A stretch of DNA of 39,472 nucleotides, from NCBI GenBank assembly GCA_029261775.1, contig JAJDAR010000329.1, forward strand, positions 1-39,472, in the 5' to 3' direction. Shown piece by piece: positions 23,161 through 31,383 of this stretch. The stretch comes from Deltaproteobacteria bacterium. GTDB taxonomy: Bacteria; Myxococcota_A; UBA9160; UBA6930. The number at the start of each line of letters is the position of its first letter. Within the stretch, counting starts at the first letter, position 1. The translations under genes and the position numbers were made by a program. Under the pieces are notes generated by a model that was not told where the DNA came from, ran no database searches, and saw only the letters and a program-made list of their open reading frames with translations.

Positions 23161-24885
23161 CTAGTACTTCCGCTCCTCGGGTTCCCAGACGCCCAGAGTC
23201 ACGTCCTTCTTGTCGAAACGAGGGCCCGTCGGGCCGTAGTAGACCAGCGAGTGGTGCAGGTACTCGCCGTCATTGCGGGTCGGGAAGTCGGGACAGGCGT
23301 GGGCGCCGCGCGACTCCTTCCGGTGGAGGGCCGCCAGCGCCACGCTCTCGGCGACGTCGATCATGTTGCGCAGCTCGAGCGCGGCAATGATCTCGGTATT
23401 GAAGACCTTGCTCGGGTCGTCGAGGCTGAGCTGCTCGTAGCGCCCCTTCAGCTCGGCGATCTCGGTGTTCGCCTTGGCCATCGACGCCTGCTCGCGATAG
23501 ACCCCGGTACCCCGCTCCATGATGTCGTTCATCGACTCGCGGAGCTTGGTGATCTTCTCGCCACCGCCCTGCTGGCCGCGCAGGGCCTCGACGCGGCCGG
23601 CCTCGTCCTCGGCCTGCCGCAGCAACGGGCCCTCTTCGCCTCCGCTCGAGCCCGCGATGTACTGCACGGCGTGGGCGCCGGCTCGGGCGCCGAAGACCAG
23701 GCACTCGGTCAGCGAGTTCGAGCCGAGCCGGTTGGCACCGTTGAGGGAGACACAAGCGGTCTCTCCCGCCGCGTAGAGGCCGTCGATCTCGGTCGCGCCG
23801 TCGATGTCCGTGTCGACGCCGCCCATCATGTAGTGCAGCACCGGCCGGATCGGAATCGGCTCGTGGACGGGATCGACGTTGGCGTAGGTGCGAGAGAGCT
23901 CCCGCACGAAGGGGATGCGCGCCATGATCTTCTCTTCGCCGAGGTGGCGGAGGTCGAGATGGGCGTACTCGCCGATCTTCCCGGGGATCTTGATGCCGCG
24001 GCCCGCGGCGATCTCCTGCATGATGGCGCGCGAGATCATGTCACGCGGCCCGAGCTCGGCCTTCGTCCCCACCCCGTAGTCCCGGGTGGTGAGGAAGCGC
24101 TCGCCCTCGGAGTTGAGCAGGTAGCCCCCCTCGCCACGCGTCGCCTCGGTGATCAGGATGCCCGTGCCGGGCAGCCCGGTCGGGTGATACTGGACGAACT
24201 CCATGTCCTTGAGGGCGATGCCCTCGCGGTACGCCAGCGCCATGCCGTCGCCGGTCTTGATGTTGCCATTGGTCGTGAAGGGCCAGACCTTGCCGCCGCC
24301 GCCCGTCGCGAGGATCACGGCCTTGCCGAGCACGGCCTTCACCTGACCCGTGCGCATGTCGAGGGCGGCCACTCCGCGGCAGGCGCCGCCGTCGACGAGC
24401 AGCTTGGTGACGAAATGCTCGTCGTAGCGTTCGATGTCGCCGTACTTCATCGAGGTCTGGAACAAGGTGTGCAGCATGTGGAAGCCGACCTTGTCCGTGG
24501 CGAACCAGGTGCGCTTGGTCGTCATGCCGCCGAAGGCGCGGGTCGCGACGGTGCCGTCGTCGTTTCGGCTCCAGGGGCAGCCCCAGTGCTCGAGCCGCGT
24601 CAGCTCCTTCGGAGCTTCCTCGACGAAGTACTGGATCACGTCCTGGTCTCCGAGGAAGTCGGAGCCCTTGACGGTGTCGTAGGCGTGCATCTCGAGGGTG
24701 TCGTCCGAACGCGCCACGGCCGCGGCCCCGCCCTCCGCGGACACCGTGTGGCTTCGCATGGGGTAGACCTTGGACACCAGCGCGATGCTGATCCCGGGCC
24801 GGGCCTCCGAGACGGCGATGGCGGCGCGCAGCCCTGCCGCACCTCCGCCGACGATCACGACGTCGTGACGGGTGACGTCGACCAT
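23161..24885 (-). CDS. frdA: Fumarate reductase / succinate dehydrogenase flavoprotein subunit
   Basis: The 574-residue protein shows the FAD-binding VVIVGGGAAGLRAAIA at the start and the covalent-FAD His in RSHTVSAEGG near residue 46. HPTGLPGTGILITEATRGEGG contains the active-site region, and HYMMGGVDTD and GLYAAGETACVSLNGANRLGSNSL complete the FAD domain. The C-terminal part includes MNDIMERGTGVYRE and a conserved HA(C)PDFPTRNDGEYLHH. It interconverts fumarate and succinate. It is the first gene of the frd operon; AGGGGGA precedes its ATG. The four-gene arrangement with separate C and D anchors favours the FrdABCD (type D) architecture, although many such complexes work as succinate dehydrogenase. 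Confidence 0.96.
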   Translation of the reverse strand: MVDVTRHDVVIVGGGAAGLRAAIAVSEARPGISIALVSKVYPMRSHTVSAEGGAAAVARSDDTLEMHAYDTVKGSDFLGDQDVIQYFVEEAPKELTRLEHWGCPWSRNDDGTVATRAFGGMTTKRTWFATDKVGFHMLHTLFQTSMKYGDIERYDEHFVTKLLVDGGACRGVAALDMRTGQVKAVLGKAVILATGGGGKVWPFTTNGNIKTGDGMALAYREGIALKDMEFVQYHPTGLPGTGILITEATRGEGGYLLNSEGERFLTTRDYGVGTKAELGPRDMISRAIMQEIAAGRGIKIPGKIGEYAHLDLRHLGEEKIMARIPFVRELSRTYANVDPVHEPIPIRPVLHYMMGGVDTDIDGATEIDGLYAAGETACVSLNGANRLGSNSLTECLVFGARAGAHAVQYIAGSSGGEEGPLLRQAEDEAGRVEALRGQQGGGEKITKLRESMNDIMERGTGVYREQASMAKANTEIAELKGRYEQLSLDDPSKVFNTEIIAALELRNMIDVAESVALAALHRKESRGAHACPDFPTRNDGEYLHHSLVYYGPTGPRFDKKDVTLGVWEPEERKY

Positions 24886-25012
24886 GAGATCCCCCTGCGA
24901 TTCCTGGGACTTCCGAGACGGCCAGTGGATAGCCGATCCGCCCGGCGAAGAAAAGGAAATCGGGGCGCCCGGACGAGCCGGAAAGGGGGGCCAGGACCCC
25001 GCTGGGCGGTGC

Positions 25013-27385
25013 TCAGAGCAGCGGGTCGCAGCGCGCCTCGACGCCGAACGGGAACTCCTGACGGCTCGACGCGTCGCAGACTCCGTTGTCGGTGCAGGTG
25101 GTCTCGATCCGACCGCCGGGGCGGAGGAAGAGCGAGATCTGGTCCAGCGCGGCAGGCGTCACGCGCAACCGATTGTGCGGATCGCAGCGATTGCCGACGG
25201 CCTGGTCGTTGAACAGGGGGGGCACGAAGGGCAGATGGGCGGGGTCGTCGAGATCGAAGGCGGCGGTGTCGATGACCATGTAGGCCGAGTCCTGCGGGCC
25301 CTTCGAAGAGGGCATGCCCGCGAGATCCTGCATCGCCGAGGACTCGTGCACGGGCAACCCGAGCGTGGCTCCGGCGAGCTGCGAGCCGAGGTTCGAGACC
25401 TGCTGATCGTGCAGCGCCACGTGCAGCAGGATCTTCTTCGCGATGCTTCCGGGCAGCGGGTCGCGCGTGATGTGGGTCGCGTAGCCGGCCGGGTCCCCGC
25501 GCGCCCAGAGCTCGTGGGAGAGACCGATGCCGATCGCCTGATTCATCCGATCCGGGATCACCAGGTCGAGGGCCTGCTCGAACTGCAGGAAGGGTGTGGC
25601 GCGCTGCAGCAGGAGGCTGAAGTTGATCGCGGGCACGTCCAGGACGAGTCGCTCGACATCCGGTGTCAGGGCCGCGAAGAGGTGCCCCATGATCCCCCCG
25701 AGACTCGCGCCCCAGTAGTAGATCTCGTCGTTCTCGAGCAGCGCACCCGTGCCGCCCGGCCCCTGGAAGGCCGGGTCGCGATTGAAATCACCTTCACGCA
25801 TCATGCGGGCCAGCAGCAGGGCATGCACCTGGCCCTGGCGAAGGCGGTCGGGCAGCGCCTGGACCAGATCCGGGTTCACCGTGACCTTGAAGATGAAGCT
25901 CTGCGGCAGGCTGGGCCGCGTGTCGGGCCCCGACATGCCGACCCAGTTCGTGCCGCCCGGGATCAGGCCCGGGGCCAGCGCCGAACCGGCCACGCCGTCG
26001 GCCGTACCCGGGCCCTCGCCGAACAGGCCGTGCCCGATCACGATCGGCGGCAGCGGCGAGAAGCCACCCGCCGCGTCGAAGACGTCGCAGGGGATGCCGA
26101 TGCCGAAGGGTGCATCCGTGGTCGTCGACCACACGGGCAGCCCGTCCGGCCCGCGCACGAGATTGCGGACCTCGGTGTTCTCGACGAAGGGGTCGCCGCC
26201 GAGGAAGAGCGGCGCCTGGAAGGTCCCCTCGACGAAGCGCCAGACCGGCTCGGCGGGATCCGTGCAGCCCGGGTTCCGCTCGTCGACGTCGTCCACCTGG
26301 AAGGTCTGGAGGCCCGCCGCGCGCTGGGCGTCGAGCCAGGCGAAGGCCTGATCGCGCATCGAGACCAGCTCGCGGGTCAGGGAGGCATCGCTCTGCACCT
26401 GGAAGTCGAAGGCCAGCTGCAGGTCGCCACGCGGGACCCCGACCTCGTCGAGGCGCCGAAGCACGGGCTCGAGCTGCTGGCGTCGGGCCTCGACCGCCGG
26501 CAGGTCGGACGGCGCCCCGTCACGGATCGCGCGGAACACCGGCTCGGGCTCGATCGCGTTGCCCTGCCCATCCACCAGCCTGCGGACCGCGACCAGGTAG
26601 CGCTTGCCCGGCGTCAGGCTGGCCCCGGGGCGCAGGAAGGTCACGATGCGATCCGAGTCCGTGGTGGTGCCGTCGTTCTCGATCCAGTGGATCTTCCGTT
26701 CCCCCGTCTCCCAGTCGATCAGCAGGGTCGGGCTCTGATCCCGGAGACCCTTCTCGGTGTAGGTCCGGGTCGCCGCCACGATCCTCGGGGCCTCCGAGCG
26801 CACCGGGTCGGGGGTCGGCTCGAAGTGCATCAGCACCTGCACGGTCGGACTGAAGCCGTCGTTCTCCAGGAACGGAGTCGGGTCGGCGGGGCCGATGTCG
26901 ATGGTCGGGAAGAGCCGCGCGATCACCGGGAGCGAGGTCGGGCCGTAGGCGATGCGCACGCCCGTCTCCGTCGAGGCCGGCTCCTCGAAACGCGACGACG
27001 GGTAGGGCAGCAGGCACTCGACCTGGTTCAGGATCTCGCACTCGTCGGGGCGGTCCAGCGACACCAGGTCGAAGCGCGTCCGTGTGTGCCGGGGCTCGCC
27101 CGCGCCGACCCAGGCCTCGAGCTCGTAGGACCCGGCGGCCAGACCGCTCAGGGTTCCCGCGACACCACCGGGGATCACGGCGAAGCTGCTCGCCGGAAGG
27201 GGCTGGCCGTCCAGGTGGAGCACCAGGCTCTGGACGTCGCTCAGGGGCGGCAGATCGAGCTGGAAGCCGACGTCGCCCGGGGCGCTCACCAGGCCATCGG
27301 GCGGGCTCGCGAAGGCGAAGGGCCGGGGCACGCAGCCGGGGAGCAAGGCCAGCAGCAGCAGGGGAACGAGAGCATGACGAAGCAT
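25013..27385 (-). CDS. Large exported lipoprotein with lipase-like GxSxG motif
   Basis: The 790-residue protein has a lipoprotein signal (LVPLLLLALLPGC, lipid-modified Cys18). A beta-rich Ig-like segment comes first (about residues 30-110), then a region like the N-terminal part of bacterial virulence-factor lipases (ECEILNQVECLLPYPSSRF; TPGKRYLVAVRRLVDGQGN). The nucleophile motif YYWGASLGGIMGH near residue 560 (GxSxGG) and PPIVIGHGLFGEG upstream, a plausible oxyanion loop, suggest an alpha/beta hydrolase. A late HNR (CDPHNRLRVTP) may give the His. It is probably an outer-membrane esterase or lipase of unknown substrate. Neighbours are aguA (77 bp upstream) and frdA (127 bp downstream), both on the same strand and functionally unrelated. 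Confidence 0.7.
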   Translation of the reverse strand: MLRHALVPLLLLALLPGCVPRPFAFASPPDGLVSAPGDVGFQLDLPPLSDVQSLVLHLDGQPLPASSFAVIPGGVAGTLSGLAAGSYELEAWVGAGEPRHTRTRFDLVSLDRPDECEILNQVECLLPYPSSRFEEPASTETGVRIAYGPTSLPVIARLFPTIDIGPADPTPFLENDGFSPTVQVLMHFEPTPDPVRSEAPRIVAATRTYTEKGLRDQSPTLLIDWETGERKIHWIENDGTTTDSDRIVTFLRPGASLTPGKRYLVAVRRLVDGQGNAIEPEPVFRAIRDGAPSDLPAVEARRQQLEPVLRRLDEVGVPRGDLQLAFDFQVQSDASLTRELVSMRDQAFAWLDAQRAAGLQTFQVDDVDERNPGCTDPAEPVWRFVEGTFQAPLFLGGDPFVENTEVRNLVRGPDGLPVWSTTTDAPFGIGIPCDVFDAAGGFSPLPPIVIGHGLFGEGPGTADGVAGSALAPGLIPGGTNWVGMSGPDTRPSLPQSFIFKVTVNPDLVQALPDRLRQGQVHALLLARMMREGDFNRDPAFQGPGGTGALLENDEIYYWGASLGGIMGHLFAALTPDVERLVLDVPAINFSLLLQRATPFLQFEQALDLVIPDRMNQAIGIGLSHELWARGDPAGYATHITRDPLPGSIAKKILLHVALHDQQVSNLGSQLAGATLGLPVHESSAMQDLAGMPSSKGPQDSAYMVIDTAAFDLDDPAHLPFVPPLFNDQAVGNRCDPHNRLRVTPAALDQISLFLRPGGRIETTCTDNGVCDASSRQEFPFGVEARCDPLL

Positions 27386-27462
27386 CGGAGCCTCCGGAGC
27401 AGCAGGGAGCCGCCGATCCTACCACGAGCCTGCTGGGCCCTGCGCCTCCCCTTGGGCGACGA

Positions 27463-28506
27463 TCAGAGCGGCTCCTGCTGGGTCAGGCAGTGGCAGGCGC
27501 CCAGACCCGCCACGAGGTCACGGGCCGGGATCGGGGCCAGGACCCGGCCTGGCAGGAGCTCGCGGAGGATGGCGAGGGCCCGCGCGTCGCTGGGCGCGCC
27601 GAAGACCGGAACCAGGGCCGTGTCGTTGGCGAGGTAGAAGTTGGCGTAGCTCGCCGGCAGCCGGGCTCCGTCGGCAAAGAGCGCTGGCGGCATCGGCAAC
27701 GCGACCCGCTGGATCGCCTCACCGGAGGCCAGTCGCGCCTCGCCGAGCCGTCGCCAGTTCGCCTCGAGCGGAGCGTGGTTGGGGTCACTCGGATCCTCCT
27801 CGCGAGCCGCCACCACCACCGAGGTCGAGACGAAGCGCGCGATGTCGTCGACGTGGCCGTCCGTGTCGTCCCCTTCGATTCCGTCACCGAGCCAGATCAC
27901 CTGCTCGGCCCCGAGCCAGTCGGCCAGCCGTGCCTCCATGCCTTCCCGGGTGCGCGGCGCCTCGCCGGGCTGCAGCCGGTTGGTCTGCAGGAGGCATGAG
28001 CTGGTGGTGAGGATCGTGCCTGCGCCATTGCCATCGACCGAGCCGCCCTCGAGCACGAAGCCGGCCGACAGCCGCGGCACATCGCGCAGCGCGGCGATCC
28101 GCGCCGGAACCGCCGCGTCCCGGTCCCACGGCGGGTACTTCCGTCCCCACGCGTCGAAGCCGAACTCCACCGCCACGGCCTCGGCCCCGGGCCCGCGAAG
28201 GAACACCGGACCGTGGTCCCTCACCCAGGCATCGTCGGTCGGGAGCGGCACGAGGCGCGTGCCGCGGTCGAGGCCGCGCGGGACGAGCTGGTCGAGGACC
28301 CGCTCGCCATGGGCCTCGTCGAGCACCGCCACACAGACTTCCTCGTGTCCGTGGAGCGCCGCCACCATGTCGAGGAACGCGGCTTCGACCGCGGGGAGCC
28401 GGCCGGGCCAGGTGTCCGGGTTGTGGGGCCAGGCGAGCCAGGTCGCGCGGTGGGGCTCCCACTCGGCGGGCCAGGTCAGCCCGAGGCTCCGAGGCGTCGT
28501 GTCCAC
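27463..28506 (-). CDS. aguA: Agmatine deiminase
   Basis: The 347-residue protein matches agmatine deiminase (PAD_porph family) end to end: PAEWEPHRATWLAWPHNPDTWPG at the N-terminus and DDAWVRDHGPVF as the substrate-binding stretch. FVLEGGSVDGNGAGTILTT, WLGDGIEGDDTDGHVDDIARF and the C-terminal catalytic Cys in GACHCLTQQEP follow. It converts agmatine to N-carbamoylputrescine and ammonia. Length is typical for the family. It follows aguB by 24 bp on the same strand, so both steps from agmatine to putrescine are encoded together. No speA or speE is present in the window. Confidence 0.97.
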   Translation of the reverse strand: MDTTPRSLGLTWPAEWEPHRATWLAWPHNPDTWPGRLPAVEAAFLDMVAALHGHEEVCVAVLDEAHGERVLDQLVPRGLDRGTRLVPLPTDDAWVRDHGPVFLRGPGAEAVAVEFGFDAWGRKYPPWDRDAAVPARIAALRDVPRLSAGFVLEGGSVDGNGAGTILTTSSCLLQTNRLQPGEAPRTREGMEARLADWLGAEQVIWLGDGIEGDDTDGHVDDIARFVSTSVVVAAREEDPSDPNHAPLEANWRRLGEARLASGEAIQRVALPMPPALFADGARLPASYANFYLANDTALVPVFGAPSDARALAILRELLPGRVLAPIPARDLVAGLGACHCLTQQEPL

Positions 28507-28530
28507 GGGAGAGATCCGGGCCGACGGAGC

Positions 28531-29430
28531 TCAGGCTCCGCCCGCGCCCTCGTCGCCGCCGGGCCGTCCGTCGCGAAAGCGCAGGGCCAGCTCCGCGTAC
28601 GCATCGACCCGTCGATCGCGCAGGAAGGGCCAGTGGCGTCGGGTCTCCTCGATCTGCGCGAGGTCGCAGTCGACCAGCAGCAGCTCGGCGTCGCTCTCGG
28701 ACGCCCGCCCCAGCACGCGCCCGAACGGGTCCGCTGCGAAGGACTGGCCGAAGAAGCGGATGGCGCCCTCGGTTCCGACCCGGTTCACGGCGAGAACGAA
28801 CACACCGTTGGCAATCGCGTGGCTTCGCTGGATCGTCTCCCAGGCGTCGTGCTGGGCTCGGTCCACCGCCTCCCCCTCGTCGAACTGCCAGCCGATCGCG
28901 GTCGGGTAGCAGAGCAGCTCGGCCCCCGCGGTGGCGGTGAGCCTCGCGGCCTCCGGGAACCACTGGTCCCAGCAGACCAGCGCTCCCACCTTGGCGTGCC
29001 GGGTGGGAGCCGCGACGAAGCCGAGGTCTCCCGGCGTGAAGTAGAACTTCTCGTAGTAGAGCGGGTCGTCGGGGATGTGCATCTTGCGGTAGGTCCCGAC
29101 GATCCGACCGTCGACGTCGAAGGTGAGCGCGGTGTTGTGGTACAGCCCCGCGGCGCGCCGCTCGAAGAGCGAGGCCACCACCACCACCTCGTGGCGGGCG
29201 GCGGCCTTGGCCAGGGCCTCGCTCGTCGGGCCCGGGATCGGCTCGGCCGCCTCGAAGCGGGCGGGATCCTCGTCCTGACAGGGGTAGGGGCCGAGGAAGA
29301 GCTCCGGCAGACAGACCAACCGTGCGCCGGCCCCCGCGGCCTCGGCGATGCGCGCCAGGGCCTCCTCGAGGTTGGCGGCGGCCTCGGCGGTGGGTTGCAT
29401 CTGGACCAGGGCCGCGGTCAGCACCGTCAT
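28531..29430 (-). CDS. aguB: N-carbamoylputrescine amidase
   Basis: The 299-residue nitrilase-superfamily enzyme has the catalytic Glu in LPELFLGPYPCQ, Lys in YRKMHIPDDP and Cys in VCWDQWFPEAARL. The FGPYPCQ and KMHIPDDPLYYEKFYFTPGD segments are characteristic of the N-carbamoylputrescine amidase branch. It hydrolyses N-carbamoylputrescine to putrescine, CO2 and ammonia, completing the aguA pathway. It is the first gene of the aguBA pair and is divergent from the NYN-domain gene. Confidence 0.96.
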   Translation of the reverse strand: MTVLTAALVQMQPTAEAAANLEEALARIAEAAGAGARLVCLPELFLGPYPCQDEDPARFEAAEPIPGPTSEALAKAAARHEVVVVASLFERRAAGLYHNTALTFDVDGRIVGTYRKMHIPDDPLYYEKFYFTPGDLGFVAAPTRHAKVGALVCWDQWFPEAARLTATAGAELLCYPTAIGWQFDEGEAVDRAQHDAWETIQRSHAIANGVFVLAVNRVGTEGAIRFFGQSFAADPFGRVLGRASESDAELLLVDCDLAQIEETRRHWPFLRDRRVDAYAELALRFRDGRPGGDEGAGGA

Positions 29431-29527
29431 GGGGCGGGAGAATCGCAGACGCCAGCCGGCAGCGCCGGTGGCAAGCGCCGGGCCCGTGTGACCGCACCCG
29501 TCACGCAGGGGAGCCAGGCTCGCCCGT

Positions 29528-29839
29528 ATGACACACCCTCTCGATTCCGTCCGCTTCCGGTCCCTCGGCGCCCTGCTCGGCTCAGCGCTTCAGCACCCCT
29601 GGCTCCGCGGTCTGGTCCAGTCGCTGGCCATCGTCGGTCTGTTCCTCGGCTTCGGTCTCGGGGTCGCCGCCCTCGGACGTACAATGACGAGCGGATGGTC
29701 GACGACGACGACGACGGTGACGGAGGGATCGAGCCCGAAACCTGGCTCGTGGATGGCTTCAACGTCCTGCACGTCGGGATCCTCCGGGGCCGCACGCGCG
29801 GACGCTGGTGGCAGCGGGAGCCTCGGGCCCAGGTGCTGA
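29528..29839 (+). CDS. Possible small membrane ORF overlapping the NYN gene
   Basis: The first 50 or so codons (MTHPLDSVRF... LVQSLAIVGLFLGFGLGVAAL) have high GC at third positions and contain one transmembrane-like helix. The remainder overlaps the NYN gene by 145 nt in another frame and becomes Thr/Ser/Gly-rich, which is not protein-like. A weak GGGGAG lies about 16 nt upstream of the ATG. It may be a genuine small protein, a broken gene remnant or a chance ORF in the 264-bp aguB-NYN intergenic region. Confidence 0.22.
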   Translation: MTHPLDSVRFRSLGALLGSALQHPWLRGLVQSLAIVGLFLGFGLGVAALGRTMTSGWSTTTTTVTEGSSPKPGSWMASTSCTSGSSGAARADAGGSGSLGPRC

Positions 29840-30144
29840 TCCGGGCCCGCCGCTTCGACGGCCCGGGCCGGATCCGCGTCGTGTTCGACGGCCCAGACCC
29901 CGACGGCCCCGACGCCGGTGGGGGCGCAACGGGCCCCGACGAACCCGAGGACGGTGGCTCGGCATCGGTCGAGGTCGTGTTCGCCGAGTCGGCCGACGAG
30001 TGGCTCCTGCGTGCGGTCCGGGAGGCACCCGAGCCGGGGGCGGTGGCGGTGGTCACCGGCGATCGCCGGCTGGCCGATCGGGCCCGGCACCGCGGCGCCC
30101 GGATCGTGGCGCCCCGCGCGTTCCTGGCCCGCTGCAAGCCCTAG
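29695..30144 (+). CDS. YacP-like NYN-domain protein (putative ribonuclease)
   Basis: The protein is about 149 residues from the ATG at 29695; the track shows it only as the tail of a 643-residue shadow ORF. The NYN/PIN-like fold is indicated by WLVDGFNVLHVGIL (first acidic strand), RIRVVFDGPD, ESADEWLLRAV and VAVVTGDRRLADRARHRGARIVAP. These supply the conserved acidic residues of a metal-dependent RNase, as in YacP/Rae1-type proteins. An Asp-rich N-terminus (MVDDDDDGDGG) and an Asp/Pro/Gly insertion in the middle are unusual. TACAAT lies only 9 bp before the ATG, which would fit a leaderless transcript. It is followed 13 bp later by the convergent dehydrogenase gene. Confidence 0.72.
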   Translation: MVDDDDDGDGGIEPETWLVDGFNVLHVGILRGRTRGRWWQREPRAQVLIRARRFDGPGRIRVVFDGPDPDGPDAGGGATGPDEPEDGGSASVEVVFAESADEWLLRAVREAPEPGAVAVVTGDRRLADRARHRGARIVAPRAFLARCKP

Positions 30145-30157
30145 AGGCAGCGCCGCT

Positions 30158-31165
30158 TCAGGGGCCGGTCCGGCGGGCCAGGTCCTGCCTGACCTCCGGG
30201 TTGGCGCAATGCGGCATGGGCTCCGAGCGCAGGCCGGCCAGCAGGTTGTCGACGGCCAGATCCGCCATCCGGGCCCGCGTGGCCACGCTGGCGCTGCCGA
30301 TGTGGGGCGCGAGGACGAGCCCTGGAACGCCCAGGAGGGGGCTGTCCGGGGGGAGCGGCTCCGCCTCGTAGACATCGAGCGCAGCGGCCGCCAGGTGCCC
30401 CGAGCGCAGCGCGGCCGCCAGGGCCGACTCGTCGACCAGGCCTCCGCGCGCCGTGTTCACCAGCACGGCGCCCCGGGGCAGGCTCGCGAGCTCGGCGGGA
30501 CCGAGCAGGCCTCGGGTGTCGTCACAGAGCGCCACGTGAAGGCTGACGAACGCCGAGCGCGCCAGCAGCTCGGGCAGGGGGACCCGCTCCACCCCGGCGA
30601 CCTCGCATGGCGACCGGTTCCAGCCCAGGACCCGCATGCCGAAGCCCTGGGCCCGTGCGGCCACCGCGCGACCGATCGCACCGAGCCCGATCAGGCCCAG
30701 CACGGCGCCGTGCAGGTCCCTCCCCAGCAGGAGATCGGGCTCCCAGCTGCGGGCGGGGGTCCAGGCACCGGATCGCACGAATCGATCGGCCTCGGGGATG
30801 CGACGCGCCGCCGCCAGGAGCAGTGCGAAGGCCAGATCCGCCGTCGTCTCGGTCAGCACCCCAGGCGTGTGTCCCACGGGGATCCCTCGCGCGCTGGCCG
30901 CGGCCAGATCGACGTGGTCGACGCCGACCGAGCAGCTCGACACCACCCGCAGCCGGGGCGCCGCAGCCAGCAGCGGGGCGTCGATGCGATCCGTGAGCAG
31001 GCATAACAGCCCTTCACAGGAGGCCAGGCGATCCCGAAGCTCCTCCGGGCTGGGGGCCCCCGGCCCCGGCCAGACCTCCAGCTCGACCTCGCGCCCCGCC
31101 CGCTCGAGCGCGTCACCGGGGAGCGTCCGGGTCGCGAAAACCCGCGTGCCTGAATCGGCCGCCAC
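30158..31165 (-). CDS. D-2-hydroxyacid dehydrogenase (glyoxylate/hydroxypyruvate reductase-like)
   Basis: The protein is about 335 residues from GTG 31165, which has AGGAGA 10 nt upstream; the track uses a TTG at 31195 with no ribosome site. The NAD(P)-binding loop is GLIGLGAIGRAVA near residue 150. The catalytic triad is Arg in VNTARGGLVDE, Glu in DVYEAEPLPPDSPL and His in APHIGSASVATR. The N-terminal part contains SSCSVGVDHVDLAAASARGIPV, typical of the family. It interconverts 2-keto acids and D-2-hydroxy acids, most likely glyoxylate or hydroxypyruvate. WNRSP after the second strand suggests NADP preference. It is divergent from the RND gene. Confidence 0.9.
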   Translation of the reverse strand: MAADSGTRVFATRTLPGDALERAGREVELEVWPGPGAPSPEELRDRLASCEGLLCLLTDRIDAPLLAAAPRLRVVSSCSVGVDHVDLAAASARGIPVGHTPGVLTETTADLAFALLLAAARRIPEADRFVRSGAWTPARSWEPDLLLGRDLHGAVLGLIGLGAIGRAVAARAQGFGMRVLGWNRSPCEVAGVERVPLPELLARSAFVSLHVALCDDTRGLLGPAELASLPRGAVLVNTARGGLVDESALAAALRSGHLAAAALDVYEAEPLPPDSPLLGVPGLVLAPHIGSASVATRARMADLAVDNLLAGLRSEPMPHCANPEVRQDLARRTGP

Positions 31166-31238
31166 GCCTCGAGTGTCTCCTGTCCACCGGGTCAACGGGC
31201 CTGCAGGGGCGCGCCGCTCCCGCTAGGGGTTGCTCAGC

Positions 31239-31268
31239 TTGGCACGAAGCCCGGGTACGCGGTAGAAC
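31239..31268 (+). promoter_or_regulatory. Candidate sigma70-type promoter for the first RND gene
   Basis: TTGGCA (five of six matches to the -35 consensus) and TAGAAC (four of six to the -10) are spaced by 18 bp in the 218-bp divergent region. They imply a 5' leader of roughly 110 nt before the ATG at 31384. A sigma54 reading of TTGGCAC was considered but lacks a -12 element. Confidence 0.35.
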
Positions 31269-31383
31269 CTCCGGTCCCGCGCCCCGGACCCGACGCCTCG
31301 CCCGACATCCCGGCGACGGGCCCGATCCCTCCTCGGGCCGACTCCACGTCGGCCCCCCACTGCTCCACACAGGAAGAGGAACG

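Noticed and set aside
22297-25212. 971-residue plus-strand ORF
   Set aside because: It is antisense to frdA and frdB, which have unmistakable family motifs; long antisense frames are expected at this GC content.
24872-27637. 921-residue plus-strand ORF
   Set aside because: It is antisense to the lipoprotein gene, with a composition dominated by Arg, Gly, Val and Gln and no recognisable domain.
31239-31256. Sigma54-type promoter starting TTGGCAC
   Set aside because: No TTGC-like -12 element follows at the required distance; a sigma70-type reading fits better.
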